In this document: piece after piece, positions 31,570 to 41,923 of the stretch | Layout: the number at the start of each line of letters is the position of its first letter | How positions within the stretch are numbered: position 1 is the first letter of the stretch | Source of the DNA: Chloromonas sp. AAM2 | Lineage: Eukaryota; Chlorophyta; Chlorophyceae; Chlamydomonadales; Chlamydomonadaceae | NCBI GenBank assembly: GCA_004335635.1 | Contig: QAXH01000518.1 | Span: 1 to 41,923, forward strand | Direction: 5' to 3' | Length of the DNA: 41,923 bases | Translations under genes and position numbers: made by a program | The notes under the pieces: generated by a model | Told to the model about the DNA's origin: nothing | What the model saw: the letters and a program-made list of their open reading frames with translations, nothing else | The model's database searches: none

Positions 31570-34489
31570 ATGGCCGGACGCGCGTCCGATGCAAGCTTCA
31601 ATTTGGACACCTCAATGAGGTGATCATGGCATTGCCTCTTCATCAACTCGAGGCAAACACACACAAGGCACACACGCGCTTGGCCAGGTAACCAGCACGC
31701 AGCAGCCTCGAGTGACAATTGTCACCCCGTGATCATCGTGCGTGTCCGCAGTGCGATTCATGCGGCCGTGGACGACCCGGATGCAGCTCTACGAATTGCA
31801 ATGAAGGCTGAACGCACGCTGAAGGACGCAAACAAGATGTGAGGTGCTGATACGGTCATTGGAGCTTGTCAGGGTAATCGCAACCACAATGAGCGCCAGA
31901 CCGGTCCAGTCTGCAGATGCCCTCGTGCCCTTGATATCCTTTGAAAATACATGCAGATTGTCACAGTTTTCATGTGTAGCGGGCTTGTGGTGGCTACAGG
32001 TGCCCTTCCACCCTGCAAACTGCCATTGACAGCCTGGCTGCTCTCTGTGTCTGGAAAGCTGATAGCACGGCGGGCTTCCCTGGCGCTGTCCTCCTTGTCC
32101 GGCCACCCGAGCCAGGGACAGAATGGCTGGGAGGCCATGCTACGCCCAGCAGTCAGGACGACCCACTCTTCTACGCAGCACTGCCAGCATCCAGCAGCCC
32201 AGCAATTCTCCCAGGGTCCACCCCACTTTCTCTGCCTGCACCCCACACAACCCCAGGGGCATCAGCATTGACCAAAGCTCCACCACCACCGGACCTGCTC
32301 AGTCTAGCGCACAGCCAGCATCGACCACGGGGCTACCGGTGCCTGGCTGATGCAGTCTCTGCGGCAGCAGATGGGGATACAATCGTTTTGCTGGAGGGCA
32401 CCCACCCCTCTGGCAGCGGCCGTGAGGAGGAAGGGGGCATCAGGGTGGACAAGAGGCTGCTGATCAAAGGCCGAGGCAGGGTAACTCTTGAGCACCGCGC
32501 CAACGCCCCGCTGCTGCGGCTGCTGAGGGGTGCGATCGTACAGGACTTGACAATTGATATGGTTGGGTTCAGGTGAGCCCCAACAGCTGGCTATCTGAGC
32601 TCTTGTAATTGAGCACCTTGAGATGGCAGCCAGCACCTGTTAGTAGTCAGATTATCAGCTGCGCTCTTGGCTACTGCGACAGCAGAACTGATTTCAGCAG
32701 ACGGGCCCCTGAACTGTATCACTGACTGCCCGCTGCGCAGAGAGTGTGTGCGCTGCGAAGGGGCTGGGTCGCCCCTGCTGCTGCGGGTGGTGCTGTCCAG
32801 CAGCGGGGGCGACGCACTGCACGTTACGGGAGGTGCCCGGCCCCTGCTAGTAGACTGCAGCATAACGGTGAGCGTGGAGTATGCACCAGCTGGACGCCAT
32901 AGTCACGGCTGGTATACAGTATCCTGAGCCATGCCAGCTTCAATGAGCAGGGCAGCCGGGGCGTTATGACAAGCTGTGCTGTGTGCTGCGCAGGCCAAGC
33001 AGACGGGCGTCAGGGTGTGGAGTCCTGACACCACCCGCTACAGCAGCGCCCAGCGCACTTGTGGCAGTCCCCTGCGCCCTGCTGCCATGCTGCACACCTG
33101 CAGTATCAGTGACTGTGGCAGTGCCACCTGTGCCGCAACAGGTGTGAGGCCACTGGCTGGACAGACGACACATGCACTCATCACAACGGAAGCCCGACCT
33201 TGGCTTAGGAAGTTGTGGGCTGAGATATCTCTTTTGTTGGTATTGCATTGTACTGCACTGCTTCTGCATTCACGTTGTGTTGGCTGTTAGCCTGTTTCCC
33301 AGTTTGACGAACAAAGCTTGACTTTGACCAGCAGCGGGACGTTGCCTTGTGCGGCACAGGGTGCAGTGCTGTTGTGCTCGAGGGCTGCACAGTGAGCAAT
33401 GCGGGTGAGGAGGGTGTTCTGCTGTCTGGCTCGGCACAGGCCCATCTCACACAAGTGAGTGATGAAAGGCAAGAGCTGAGAGGAGGGCATCTGCTGGGAC
33501 TTGAGCAGCACGTCTGAGATACCCGCACAGCAGTGCAGCCACAAGCTCAGGCCTGCCAACCCCACATGGCTGAGGGGAATCAAGTGTCATTTCTGGATCG
33601 CAGGTCACTATTAAGGGCTGCACAGGACCAGCTGTGGACGCTAGTGGCAGCAGCCAGGTACAAAAGTGGTCGCTGACATACCATGGCATGAAAATCCAGG
33701 CAGCCGGAATCGATGCACACACAGCAAGGCGGCTTGTTGGCATGACAATCTAGCACAGCACGATTGTAATCTAGTGATGTTAATTGCTGAGCGCATCATG
33801 TTTGCGTTGTCTGATCCAGGTCGTGCTGCAACGCTGCAGCTTCGACTCCTGTGGCGGTGGGCTGTGGCTCTGGGGCTCTGCGCACGTGACCGTGAGAAGC
33901 TGGTTGTTAGCATATGTGGTAGTTTGGCAAGGAGCATATAGCATGAAAGCAAATGCGGCATGAATACTAAGGGTATCTGGTGTTCAAAAGATCTGGTGTT
34001 CAAATGCGTTTTGAAGTGTGACTGGCATCAAACACTAACGCTAACTCTTATGAAGGTGTGATACAGGAGCATGGCCTGGCGACATTGCTTAACAACTGCT
34101 GTATGACGACGTCAGTGTTGTGGCTGCAGGTTCATGGCCCTGGCAAGATTGAGAGTGCCACGGGGCCAGCACTGGTAGTTGAGCAGCATGCCACGACTGC
34201 ACCTGGAGATGGGACGCGCCGCACATCACAACTGGGCAACATTCCTGCACGCGCTCTCTCACTGGCTTGTGGATCAGGCATCCGAGCGCATGGTGTGGAT
34301 GCAAGTGGTGCAGATGCAACGGCCAAGGCACATGACTGGGGCCGGGCAGACCAGGCCGCCTGGTTGCTGTGGAGACTTGAGGACAGGCATCAGTGCCCCT
34401 CATGCTGCGGCAAGGGTGGCATAGATGTGGCTTCGGAGCTGGTCAGCGTGCGGGTGGCCGGGCAAGTGCTCGGCTTGGCTGATCACTGA
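31570..34489 (+). CDS. Right-handed beta-helix (pectin-lyase-fold) protein
   Basis: Nine phase-consistent exons, 31570-31619, 31752-31838, 32000-32572, 32741-32867, 32994-33141, 33360-33454, 33604-33657, 33820-33891 and 34130-34489 (TGA), give 521 residues. The N-terminus is helical (SAIHAAVDDPDAALRIAMKA), followed by a Pro/Ser-rich linker. From about residue 165 it reads RCLADAVSAAADGDTIVLLE, VDKRLLIKGRGRVTLE and GAIVQDLTI, the usual start of NosD/CASH-type beta-helices. Successive coils follow with G-x-x turns and Cys ladders (DALHVTGGARPLLVDCSI, SAVVLEGCTVSNAGEEGVLL, VTIKGCTGPAVDASG, VVLQRCSFDSCGGGLWL). There is no signal peptide or clear catalytic signature, so the substrate is unknown. 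FBXO11-like proteins share this fold, but no F-box is visible. A TGTAA at 34515-34519 may be the polyadenylation signal. Confidence 0.85.
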
Positions 34490-34975
34490 AGCCAGAGAGC
34501 AGACAACCTGCACATGTAACATGTGCGCGTAACCGGTGGCGCAAGCCTTGAATTTTTGTCCTGAACGTTTTGCGTATGTTTATGCAACCACATCTGTGTC
34601 CTGTGGTCGTGGTGTAGTCGCAATTCATCTGTAGATGTCTGTAGATGCCATAGTCGGCATCAGCATTCAGCTGATTCTGGAACCCCTTCCTGTCACAACG
34701 TGACAAGCCAGTGTTGCAAATGCAACTTTTCTCCTGCATGGTCCACAGAGACCCCCTTTTCACAACCTGGGTCGCAGAGCAATGAACCACACCAGTTCAT
34801 ACCTGCATTGCATTCAACCAAGGAGCTCACTCATTCCCTTGGTGTGTGACATGGTCGCCATCTTCCGAGCAGGTCCTGAATAAGGCCACACTGCCTTGAT
34901 TGATTGTAACGAAGCACAGCAATTTGCCTACCATGACACGCTAGAAAAATCAAAATCTGATTCGAATCGCGACTG
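34490..34975 (+). other. Intergenic region between beta-helix and BRO1 genes
   Basis: The 3' end of the beta-helix gene (TGTAA at 34515-34519, within the small palindrome CACATGTAACATGTG) and the upstream region of the BRO1 gene share this 486-bp interval. No exon is visible. Confidence 0.5.
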
Positions 34976-37900
34976 ATGGCGACACCGGCACCTCCAGCGG
35001 TGCTTCTTGAATTCCTTGATGGATGGACACACCTTACCACCAAGGACGTCAGCCTGGAAAAGGTGCGGATTTCGATTACCGATTCTTTGCGGGCAGTGCT
35101 CGGGCTGGAAAGTGGCAAGGAAACCCTAGCTGGATGGCAGCAGCTGCCGTGTAGCAGGTAGCCCCTGGCCCTGAACCTGCTAACTGATGGCTAAACTAGC
35201 TGCTGACTCAGAAGTTTGAAGTATCTGCTGTCAAGATAGTGTCATCACAAGTGACATGTACAATGAATCAGGAGTGCCATGCAATGGGACCATGCACAGG
35301 TTTTCAAACCAAACCAGGAAGACACCGAGGGGTTGGAAGTGCTGAGGTCGTTGGAAAGCCTGAGGAGAGCCGCGGGTGGGTCGCCAAACAGTGCAATAAT
35401 ACGGTCTGTTCACGCGTTCGGCATGAGGATTGTGCTTGGCACACCTAATGCCACCTGGATGTCAACCATCTCTCAGCGTGGCATTGCAGCCAGACCAACA
35501 TGACTATAGAGCACTCGCCGCAGCACCACACTCATATGGGATTAATTCAGATTTTTACCAGTAAGGCCCATCAACTGACTTCTGCTCGCAGTATTTGAGG
35601 AGGGCCTTGATAGTGCGCATTTGGAGAGGTGGGATTCAGTATCGTTTGTGGCACATACAACACTTTCATTGTGTCTCTTCTCTTTGCTTCAGGAATTGCA
35701 AGAAATCATGGGGCATAGCTTTCTTGTCGAACAGCAGAGTTGTGTAAGAAATGTCTCGCATTGTCCCTGGTACTTGGCACATACAGCGTTGCGCACAGAG
35801 ATGCAGCAGTTGTCTTTTATTGCTGGGATCACACATGGGTGTGTTGAGCCGCAGCCTTGCCAGCCTCAAGCCGTCGAAGACCTAGTCACAGGGTGTCCAG
35901 GCCTGATGCATGCAATTCAGTGTCTGGCCAATCTAGGCGCTGTGATCACTGCTGCCATGCTCACAGGATGTTCAACTATGTGCGAGAGCTGGAGGCTATC
36001 GTATCCAAAGTGAGCGGATGTTGACATCTGCTTGCTGCAAAGCGGGTCAGCGATCTTGCTGTATCCTTTCCTTGTGCTTGTGCTGTTGAGTCAGGAACAA
36101 GTGTGCAGGCAACTGAGGCTTGATGGTTACCATAGCCATGGCCACTGCGAGTGTATGCGTGTGTGTTACTTGCTGTACGCAGCTTGAGCCTGACGGCACG
36201 CCCACCGGGCTGGTGACCCAGTGGACCTCTCCCATGGCTGGAAAGCCCTCGTACTACCACAGGCTGCAGGGCCTGGCATGCGAGATGGGCATGGTCAGTG
36301 CAACTGCCTGTAGGCACATGCCAGGTCTGGGCTGTGTGCCTGCCTGTAGGCACATGCCAGGTCTGGGCTGTGTGCCTGCACCCGTTTTGATGAGCCTGCT
36401 TGTGGCAGGCAAGGGCGGATGTAACATCCTTGTAAAAACTTAGCATTCAGCACTGCTTGGTAGTGCTGGGGCCGCTCCAACCCTGCACCTGGTGGCTTTT
36501 AAACACATCCATGTCAATACTGCCAATGCTTACACAGCAACTGCTGAACGCCTCAATTTGCTAGTGTGAAAGGAAGGGATTGCACTTGGTAAAAGACGAG
36601 TTGACCCAAAAGACGAGTTTTCGTGCATGCACTGTGCCCCTAGGCAACGTACATGTACGGCCATGCGCTGCGGGCCGCTGCCATCCAGATGGTTGCCCAG
36701 GGCGGCGTCAGCGCCAGCGCCACAGGCAGCCCCGAGACAGCAGCTGCAGCGGCGGCAGAGGCCACCACCCTCCTGCGCCGGGCAGCGGGGGTGTTCCAGT
36801 GGCTGCAGGACAAAGGGCTGCCGCGGATAGCGCACAAACTGCCCACAGAAAGGTGCAGCCGCGCTTTGCCTGCGAAATCATGTGCCTCCATGTGTGGTTG
36901 TTTCCCGTTGGTGGGATCAGAAGCCTATCCATGTGCCATGGTCAGATGTGCCTTAGACATGTCAGGGGGCAGTCAGGCAGGAGGTTGCTGAGATGCCTTG
37001 ACACTGCAACGTAGGCCAACTCGCTGGCATGTCAGCGTGAGCACAGTGCAAGGATCCTTAGAAGATACACTGTTTCATGGTCCGTGGCTGGAGCAGGGCT
37101 GCAGCATGGCATCAAGTCTCGATCGTGTACCATCCACGTTGGCCTTAAGCAAGACTGTCCCCTGTCCTGCCTGTGCCCGCAGGCCAGCAGAGGCCATCAT
37201 GTCCATGTCCAAGGTCCACAATCAGGTCAGGAGAGGCCCTTGGATCTCTCCAGAGCCTGCTCCTAAATCACAAACTTGGATTGACTGCGTTGCTGCGCAC
37301 CGCCCCAGGACCCACCTGACCCCTCCAGCACCCGTGGCCCACCTTCAATCCCGTGTTGTGTCACACTGTTTGACTTGGCTGGCTTGGTGGTGCCTGTGTG
37401 CTGTAGATGTGCCTGGCGGAGGCTCAGATGGTGGCGGCAGCTCGGGCCGAACAGCGGGGCGTGGGACCGGTGCTGGCAAGTGCGCTGCATGCAGCAGCAT
37501 GGGAGCTGTGGGAGACAGCAGCCCGCACACTCAAGACACACACGGGTAGGCGGGTGGGCATTGTGCACTTGAATGCAAAGCATAGAATCAGTACGGTCGC
37601 TGCCAGGTCTACGCTTGCGTGCCTCGGTGCACCACAACACACACTCAAGGCGCACATGGGTAGGCGGGCGGGCATGCCTGGTGCGGGCAGAGGCCAAGCA
37701 AGGTCACTGCAGGGGCTGATGCTCGGTGTGTCTTAGTGCGATTACGGTAGGCGTGCGTTCATGCGAGCCATGGTTACACTGTGTCTGCTGCGCAGGTGAT
37801 TACGTATCGTTGAGTGACCACCTGCGGCGGTATCTCGCCAGCAGCGCCACCATCTGCAGGGCAAGGGCGCTGCGGGCCCTGGCCATCGACCTGCGGGTCA

Positions 37901-39233
37901 ACAAGGAGCAGGCAGGGCAGGCGGAGGCGGCTTGCCAAGTGGGTGGGGCAGGCAGAGCGGGACGGGGCAGGGCATGGGCAGGATACTTGGGTTCGTGACA
38001 TGCTTTAAGTAGGGTAGGCTGGTGGCGCGTGGCATGCTCCATGCATCGCTGCGCCAGTAAACTAAATCTGCAGTCGAGCTGGGGCACAGCGCTCACAACG
38101 CACTATCAAACCAGCTGTAACCGTATCTATCTATCTATGTATCAATCGTTATATCTATCTATATTCAGGTAAGGTGTAGGAACAGGATGGGTCGCATGTG
38201 CATCCAGCATGCTGACCATGTGCACAATGCTCCATGTGCGGCTGCCGCTCCATGCCTGCGCCTGCAGTTGGCTGCCCAGCTGTTTGCCGCGGCCCATGCG
38301 GCATGTGACACCAACGCCTCCTGGCGGCACCAGGCACACCTGGAGAGCGCAGTGCTGGAGGAAGTAAGGTGAGGGAAACAAGGGCAAACACGTGCAGCTG
38401 ACGACATGCAAAACACGTGCCTGAATGCAACTTACTGCAAAGGCAGTGCCTGATTGAAACTCACCTGAAGATACGCCACCCGTTGTTCGCGACCCGTCAA
38501 TGATTCGCCGAATCTATGCCACCAATCTGTTGTTTGCTGCGAGGAGGGCTCTCCATCCTTGGTGACCCTTCAAGGCTTGTGTGCTGTGTCGTGCTTTGTC
38601 TTGCAGGCTCAAATGTCAGAAGGACCGTGAGCATGTCTACTATCAACAGGCACGTGACTCGTGTGCTTTGCTCTGTCCGTTGCCTTGAACACTCTCCACT
38701 GACTGGTGAACAGCCTGTCAAGCATCACATGCATCCAATCGGGGCAACACACCGTGCCGCTTGATACAGTTTAGGCTTCTGTTCACGAAAAGCGGTCCTG
38801 TAGGCAACCAGCACCACCTCAGTGAAAGGCGCGTCTTAACAACAGGCAGCCATGATGACTTCGTGCGCAACCAACTCACTCACCCAGGTCAATCACACCG
38901 CAGTGACTGCCCTTGAGTGCACCACAATGTGAAATAGTAATACATCAAGAAATAAGGAAGATTCCTAGAGACCTTGTGACTGCCCTGCAGGTGGCCAAGA
39001 CGCCCCCTGACCTTCCCCCGGGCAAGGTGCTGGTCGCAGCCATACCCTTCCAGCTCACAGCACCAGCACCTGAGGCGCCGCCACCCGGGAGCGCTGCCGA
39101 GGCGGTCGCAGGGGGTTCCGTGTTGGCCGAGTTTGGCCCACAGTCGCCCACTGCCGGTGCACCGCCCGTGCAACGAGCGCCCTCGGCACTGGCGGCACAC
39201 CTGGACCACTCGCTCTCCTTGCGAGAGAAATGA
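34976..39233 (+). CDS. BRO1-domain protein, plant/algal type
   Basis: Exons that join in phase: 35300-35390, 35592-35628, 35693-35743, 35967-36009, 36183-36293, 36644-36852, 37183-37225, 37407-37545, 37796-37938, 38268-38368, 38607-38649, 38991-39233 (TGA). A first exon starts at ATG 34976 and ends at 35062 (in phase) or 35157 (which would need another small exon). The product is about 410 residues. BRO1 hallmarks: VTQWTSP, YYHRLQGLACEMGM, TYMYGHALRAAA, LLRRAAGVFQWLQDKGLPRI, MCLAEAQMVAAARAEQRG, SATICRARALRALAIDLR, and KDREHVYYQQ joined to VAKTPPDLPPGKVL. The last matches the conserved N-x-x-V/I-Y-x-x-V-P-x-x-x-L-P segment. BRO1 domains form a banana-shaped helical solenoid that binds ESCRT-III tails in endosomal sorting. 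No C-terminal V domain is present; a Pro/Ala tail ends the protein. ESCRT binding is inferred from the family. Confidence 0.9.
36304..36375. repeat. 36-bp perfect tandem duplication in a BRO1 intron
   Basis: Two identical units (36304-36339 and 36340-36375, starting CTGCCTGTAGGCACATGCCA) follow the exon ending at 36293. Each contains the palindromic TGTAGGCACATGCC-type segment. Confidence 0.95.
37527..37674 (+). repeat. Duplicated exon end plus splice donor, 114 bp apart
   Basis: 34-bp segments at 37527-37560 and 37641-37674 differ at four positions. Both span the end of the coding exon and a GGGTAGGCGGG donor (GT at 37546 and 37660). The spacing is a multiple of three and the frame between is open. 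Confidence 0.9.
38124..38165. repeat. ATCT microsatellite in a BRO1 intron
   Basis: Interrupted ATCT units lie in the intron between exons 37796-37938 and 38268-38368. Confidence 0.85.
38650..38651 (+). other. Probable GC splice donor in BRO1
   Basis: Family alignment requires VYYQQ to join VAKTPPDLPP, so the exon ends at 38649 and the intron begins CAG|GCACGT. A GT lies four bases further on, but it would shift the frame. Confidence 0.65.
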
Positions 39234-39701
39234 GCCGGGTGACCAACAATGGACTGTTTCTCCAAGGCCCGAGGAGCTGGTACAAGTCGGGTGCTCTGGC
39301 TGTGCTTGTGGGCAGCAAGTCGGCCCACCAGTCTCGCTTGGTGTGAAATTCATCCGTTGATGCACGAAGGCAGACCTGTTTCAAACACACATGATGATTG
39401 CACTACAGACATGACCGCGGCGGAAAGCAGCCAGGGATCGTGGGTGGAGGCAACGGACACCTCTTAACATATCTACCACCATGATTTGGCACGTTCTTGG
39501 CTTGAACGCTGGACCCTTGGCCAAGAAGTAGCAGACTAGTGCACACCAAACCGTTCTGTCACATCTCCGTACTCGGCGGTTGTGTCGTTTTCTGAGCCAG
39601 GATGGTCGTACGGTGGCAATTGAACAGAGTATGGACAGTGTACGGCAGCAATCACTTGATGACCTCAATGGAATCACAAGCATTCGCAGTGGTTGCTTTC
39701 G
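39234..39701. other. 3' region between BRO1 and a minus-strand exon
   Basis: Untranslated region of the BRO1 gene and the 3' flank of the minus-strand exon ending at 39702. Nothing else is recognisable. Confidence 0.5.
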
Positions 39702-39797
39702 TTAGCCTTGGATGACGTCCGCGTTGGTATGCTGTTGCGTGAGATGGGTGCGGTGCAGGGCCTCACTGTGCATGGCTGTTTCCATCCAGCTGCGCAC
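39702..39797 (-). CDS. Probable terminal exon of an unidentified minus-strand gene
   Basis: On the minus strand a strong acceptor (pyrimidine-rich, then CTTGCAG) precedes 31 open codons. These read VRSWMETAMHSEALHRTHLT and then QQHTNADVIQG, ending in TAA at 39702-39704. The length, acceptor and stop fit a last coding exon. Upstream exons would lie to the right, but I could not identify any with confidence, and the family is not recognised. Confidence 0.45.
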   Translation of the reverse strand: MRSWMETAMHSEALHRTHLTQQHTNADVIQG

Positions 39798-41748
39798 CTG
39801 CAAGATGGCAAACAAGTAAGTTGAGAGTTGCACTGCCAGTACGAAGGCTGATCTCTGGGCGTGCCCGTGCAAATGCTTGCTGCAGGCACTTCAGTTCACA
39901 CAACGTTTATATTGGCCTTGACATCTTATATTAGTGCCACGTGTCGTGATGTGGGTGTTGCCCGCAGTCTAACTTCTTTCCTCGTTTCTTATTTCGCGTG
40001 ACAGCATGTTGAACCCAGCTTTGCGTTGATTTGTCCTGCTTTGCCTGCTTTGAGATTGGTTGTACGCATGGCCGAGTTACAAGACCACTGGTAGCACCAT
40101 CCTGCGGCTTTACAACCGTGGCTGTGAGTCACGTCGTGCTTGGACTGTACTGTGCTTGCCTCGCCAAACAACTACAGCTCTGCACCCAGGCAGCTGCGCC
40201 CTCTTGCACCTTATCACCAATCCATAGCCCTGACAGATCAGCAGCCGTTCATCTGCCATGGTCAAGTGCAGAAGGACGGCCCTGGTGGCTCACGTGTCGC
40301 ACAATAATCGCTGCTGAGCATTTCGGAAGACCCATGCCTGTTCTTGCCTCCTACCCAGCCCGCCACTCAGGTAGACACCAGGGTGCACGCAATGAGGGCC
40401 TGTGCTCATCCCGAACCTGACTGATCATCTGGTTTCAGCATGCTGTGACTGGCATGCGGCTCCAACAAGCACTAGTAACAGCCGTTGTGAGCAAGTGAAA
40501 CAAATGCATAGCAGGACCAACGCAACTTTGTTTCCCACGAGCATGTCAACTTGGACTGTGCAAACCAGCAGTGCCGCAGACAAACGTTGGTGATTGCACA
40601 TGAAGGAGCTGCTGACTGGCGACCTGCTGACAGGCAAAGAGCAACAACTAAGTCGGGGCAACCCAATTGAGCAAGGCCATGGAGATGCGTTCTGATCTTT
40701 CTGTCAGTGCATGCAGTTTGCATGTAGGGCAGTGAGCTCTCTGAATCCCCTTTACACAGTGTCCATGCGCATCCGCTAGCCCGGTGTGACTAATGGCTTA
40801 CTGGCTCAATGAGCATGGCGGCAGGCCAGTGATGCTCTGGCCAGAAATGGTCCTCCTGACTGAGACCACGAAACAGACAGGATTGGCTGAGGAAATTCTA
40901 AAATCCATACCATGCCTGCTGGTTCGAGTGACTTCTCTTCAGCTCTACAAGCAGTCACGTGCACTTGTCACAAACGCAGCTGCGCCGAGCTGCACAGAGG
41001 TGAGAACAGAGGACCTAGCAGCGCGTGTCATCCAGATCTTAAATTGATTGTACAACGTCTGGCTTCAAACCAGTGCTCAGTCGGCCCCTTCTTGCTGTCA
41101 ATATCGGCAAAGGACGACCCAACCTGTCTAGGCCTGCCCACGATAAGTACGCCTGGTTGTGCCAGCCTTCTGTCCTAAAGAGCAACGCCAAAACCCATCC
41201 AGGGCGTGGTTTGTGCTGTGCTTCTTGCAAAAATGCTGCAGTTCAAACGTCATGCATGCGCGTCAGCAGACAGTGTGCCCATATGAATGACCAACACAGC
41301 AGTCGGGAACTTTCAGTCTCCAGCCAAATGTGCGTACTGGATGGGGTCAACAAGTGTCCTTTGAAAGGGTATTCCACCATCCCACTACGCATGCACGATT
41401 CAGTTCAACAACATAGGCACTAGCAACGTAAACTGGCGATCTATCGCTTGAGCATGCACACGGCCACAATCCCGTCAAAAGAAGATGACAGTGCCCTGGT
41501 ATGTGAGCAAAGCTCATCCACCACGTAATCTCTGGCTGTCGTTCAGTGAATGGAAGGTGACGTTGCCCTGCTATCAGATAAGATGCTGGCTCAAAATTGA
41601 AGATGTGATCAAAGGAAACAGCAAAAATACAATGTGATGGGCCCATGCAGGAACCGCATCTGGAAATGCAACTGTCTATCACCTGAGCGCATTGCACATG
41701 GCACAGCGCAAGTATCTGGTCTGTGAGCCTTCATGCAGATAAGTGCAG
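39798..41748. other. Unresolved region, probably introns and flanks of two genes
   Basis: Acceptor- and donor-like sites occur on both strands, but no exon chain could be built. A plus-strand frame at 40793-41047 begins MAYWLNEHGGRPVMLWPEMV and is plausible coding sequence without a recognisable family. A 32-codon frame from ATG 40600 also exists. Both remain unsupported. Confidence 0.35.
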
Positions 41749-41910
41749 GCCGCACAGGCCCAGGGTGCCCCGTCGCCTGTGTTGGTGGCGGAGGCCGCGC
41801 CTGAGGAGCGGGCAGAGCCGCTGCGGGGAACGGCCGGTGGGCGCGCAGGGGACGCGGCGCCGGTGGTGGGCGTGGCACACTGCCCCGGGCTGGGCAGCGG
41901 ATACGTGTAA
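41749..41910 (+). CDS. Probable terminal exon of an unidentified plus-strand gene
   Basis: An acceptor (AAGTGCAG at 41741-41748) is followed by 53 open codons and TAA at 41908-41910. The composition is Ala/Gly/Pro/Glu-rich with third positions mostly G or C, as in the other coding exons here and unlike the flanking DNA. It ends VVGVAHCPGLGSGYV. The family is not recognised and preceding exons were not found. Confidence 0.45.
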   Translation, partial: AAQAQGAPSPVLVAEAAPEERAEPLRGTAGGRAGDAAPVVGVAHCPGLGSGYV

Positions 41911-41923
41911 ATGGGCGGGGCCG

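Noticed and set aside
36304..36375. Direct repeats as a CRISPR array
   Set aside because: Two adjoining units without spacers, inside an intron of a eukaryotic gene.

Overview
The window is nuclear DNA from a green alga, most likely a chlorophyte. Genes are dense and on both strands. They are split into many small exons by introns that begin GT (rarely GC) and nearly always end TGCAG/CGCAG. One gene encodes a transit-peptide-bearing long-chain prenyl diphosphate synthase of the plastid solanesyl type. There are no operons, Shine-Dalgarno sites or bacterial features. Species cannot be named from sequence alone. All exon borders below were read by hand from reading frame, splice signals and family motifs; no search was run.

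Layout, left to right. (1) 81-150: probable last exon of an upstream + gene. (2) 501-4953 (+): a 12-exon gene for an armadillo-repeat + TIR-domain + coiled-coil protein, 5' end unresolved. The TIR keeps the glutamate used by NAD-cleaving TIRs, so its architecture recalls SARM1. (3) 6147-12465 (-): a 17-exon M14 zinc carboxypeptidase of the cytosolic carboxypeptidase type, including exons of 16 and 26 nt. (4) 13910-15712 (+): plastid solanesyl/polyprenyl diphosphate synthase, 4 exons, complete. (5) 17952-27619 (+): ClpB/Hsp100 disaggregase, 24-25 exons, with a degenerate first ATPase ring and an intact second one. (6) 29363-30890 (-): ubiquitin-like + SAYSvFN-domain membrane protein. (7) 31570-34489 (+): right-handed beta-helix protein, complete, 9 exons. 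(8) 34976-39233 (+): BRO1-domain protein of the plant/algal type. (9) Probable terminal exons of two further genes at 39702-39797 (-) and 41749-41910 (+).

The genes do not form a pathway; this is an ordinary gene-rich stretch. A short dispersed element (core TGTCCCAGAACTGGCAAAC followed by a T run) occurs at least six times in introns and intergenic DNA. One copy pair forms a perfect 20-bp inverted repeat, and another copy abuts a splice donor. The points most worth following up are the ARM-TIR protein, the ClpB with altered NBD1 residues, the dispersed element, and several splicing oddities: GC donors, microexons, an in-frame duplicated donor and repeated acceptor motifs.
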